From NCBI GenBank assembly GCA_902782895.1, contig CACZPA010000063.1, positions 1 through 5,868 of the forward strand: a DNA stretch of 5,868 nucleotides, given 5' to 3'. A program made the position numbers and the translations under genes. The stretch comes from an uncultured Eubacteriales bacterium (lineage in GTDB: Bacteria > Bacillota > Clostridia > Lachnospirales > Bianqueaceae). Shown in pieces: positions 5,620 to 5,868 of the stretch; within the stretch, counting starts at the first letter, position 1; the number at the start of each line of letters is the position of its first letter. The notes under the pieces are model-generated. The model worked only from the letters and a program-made list of their open reading frames with translations. It searched no databases and had not been told where the DNA came from.

Positions 5620-5868
5620 TTACAAATGTACAGAAGATGATTTTTGCAGCCAAGAGAGCAGCATAAGCTCCGCTTCCGTTATCCTGTCATTTATCCCGCC
5701 ATTTATCTCGCCATGCTTTGGCGGGTTATTCCGGTCGTCTCTTGAAAATACAAGTGTAAACGCCGCTTCCTCATTTATGTATGAAACAGTGACATTTGCT
5801 TCCTTGCAAAGTGTATAGATCTTTCTGATACCGGATCCAAAGGTCTCAACATCTTTGCAGAGGTAAAG
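5620..5868 (-). CDS. C-terminal end of an AlbA_2/HATPase_c_4-type putative transcriptional regulator (5' end outside window)
   Basis: On the minus strand the frame is open from the right edge (5868) to a TAA whose complement is 5620-5622, giving 82 visible residues. The stretch VETFGSGIRKIYTLCKEANV followed by a short beta strand (FTLVFSR) matches the end of the HATPase_c_4 domain in AlbA_2 (Schlafen-like) ATP-binding proteins annotated as putative transcriptional regulators or RecG-like proteins. It is followed by the family's typical INGG-type linker (GEINGGINDRIT). In many relatives this linker leads into a C-terminal winged helix of about 50-60 residues; here the protein stops after about 17 residues, so the DNA-binding part is missing or greatly reduced. 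The gene converges on purA and shows no link to purine synthesis. The family call is from pattern memory; the rest of the gene is needed to confirm it. Confidence 0.72.
   Translation of the reverse strand, partial: LYLCKDVETFGSGIRKIYTLCKEANVTVSYINEEAAFTLVFSRDDRNNPPKHGEINGGINDRITEAELMLLSWLQKSSSVHL
5688..5711 (-). repeat. 12-base tandem repeat encoding the xxIN linker
   Basis: CATTTATCCCGC (5688-5699) and CATTTATCTCGC (5700-5711) are adjacent copies differing at one base. Read on the minus strand they encode four-residue GEIN/GGIN-type units of the regulator's linker. Such repeats can change copy number by replication slippage without shifting the frame. Confidence 0.7.

Noticed and set aside
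5695..5725. Inverted repeat CCCGCCA...TGGCGGG as a terminator or operator
   Set aside because: It lies within the coding sequence of the minus-strand regulator, is explained in part by the Gly codons of the repeated linker, and has no T-run on either strand.
5453..5818. A plus-strand open frame running from the end of purA across the terminator
   Set aside because: It crosses a strong terminator and the antisense of the regulator gene and has no ribosome binding site or recognisable domain.

Overview
The window looks like a chromosomal segment of a Gram-positive anaerobe of the class Clostridia, possibly Lachnospiraceae. The evidence is strong AGGAGG-type ribosome binding sites, a clostridial-style Tad pilus locus (a DUF5702-like protein next to a TadE-like pseudopilin), a Bacillus-type HslO start, and protein styles typical of that group. 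The genus cannot be named from the sequence alone.

Layout. (1) Bases 1-2301 are the distal end of a compact, overlapping plus-strand operon for a Tad-like secretion/pilus system. In order it holds the C-terminus of a DUF5702-like protein, a TadE-like pseudopilin with two tandem Cys/His metal-binding modules at its C-terminus, a minimal A24 prepilin peptidase, and an unrecognised protein with a basic tail that may be a degenerate P-loop (TadZ/MinD-like) protein. Neighbouring genes overlap by 4 to 17 bases, so translation is probably coupled. (2) A new promoter with an extended -10 (2323-2331) drives a class I SAM-dependent methyltransferase and hslO (Hsp33), which are 5 bases apart. (3) A 185-base intergenic region holds a clear sigma-A-type promoter and a leader of about 100 nt. 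The leader can form a 12-bp stem and a possible pseudoknot in front of a purA-family gene. (4) purA ends at a strong intrinsic terminator. It converges on the 3' end of a minus-strand AlbA_2/HATPase_c_4-type regulator that runs off the right edge.

The most notable item is the PurA homologue. It keeps the catalytic Asp13 and His41 and most of the IMP-site residues. It differs from the usual enzyme at the residues that read the guanine of GTP (Asn in place of Asp333, Glu and Leu in place of Ser414 and Pro417), in the phosphate loop (GDEGKAK), and in the aspartate-binding loop (Gln in place of Arg303). It may be a diverged clade with a different nucleotide donor or amino-acid substrate, or a PurA paralogue. 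The second item of interest is the TadE-like protein with two H-x3-C-x22-C-x2-C modules. All residue correspondences to E. coli PurA were made by eye from memory of that sequence.
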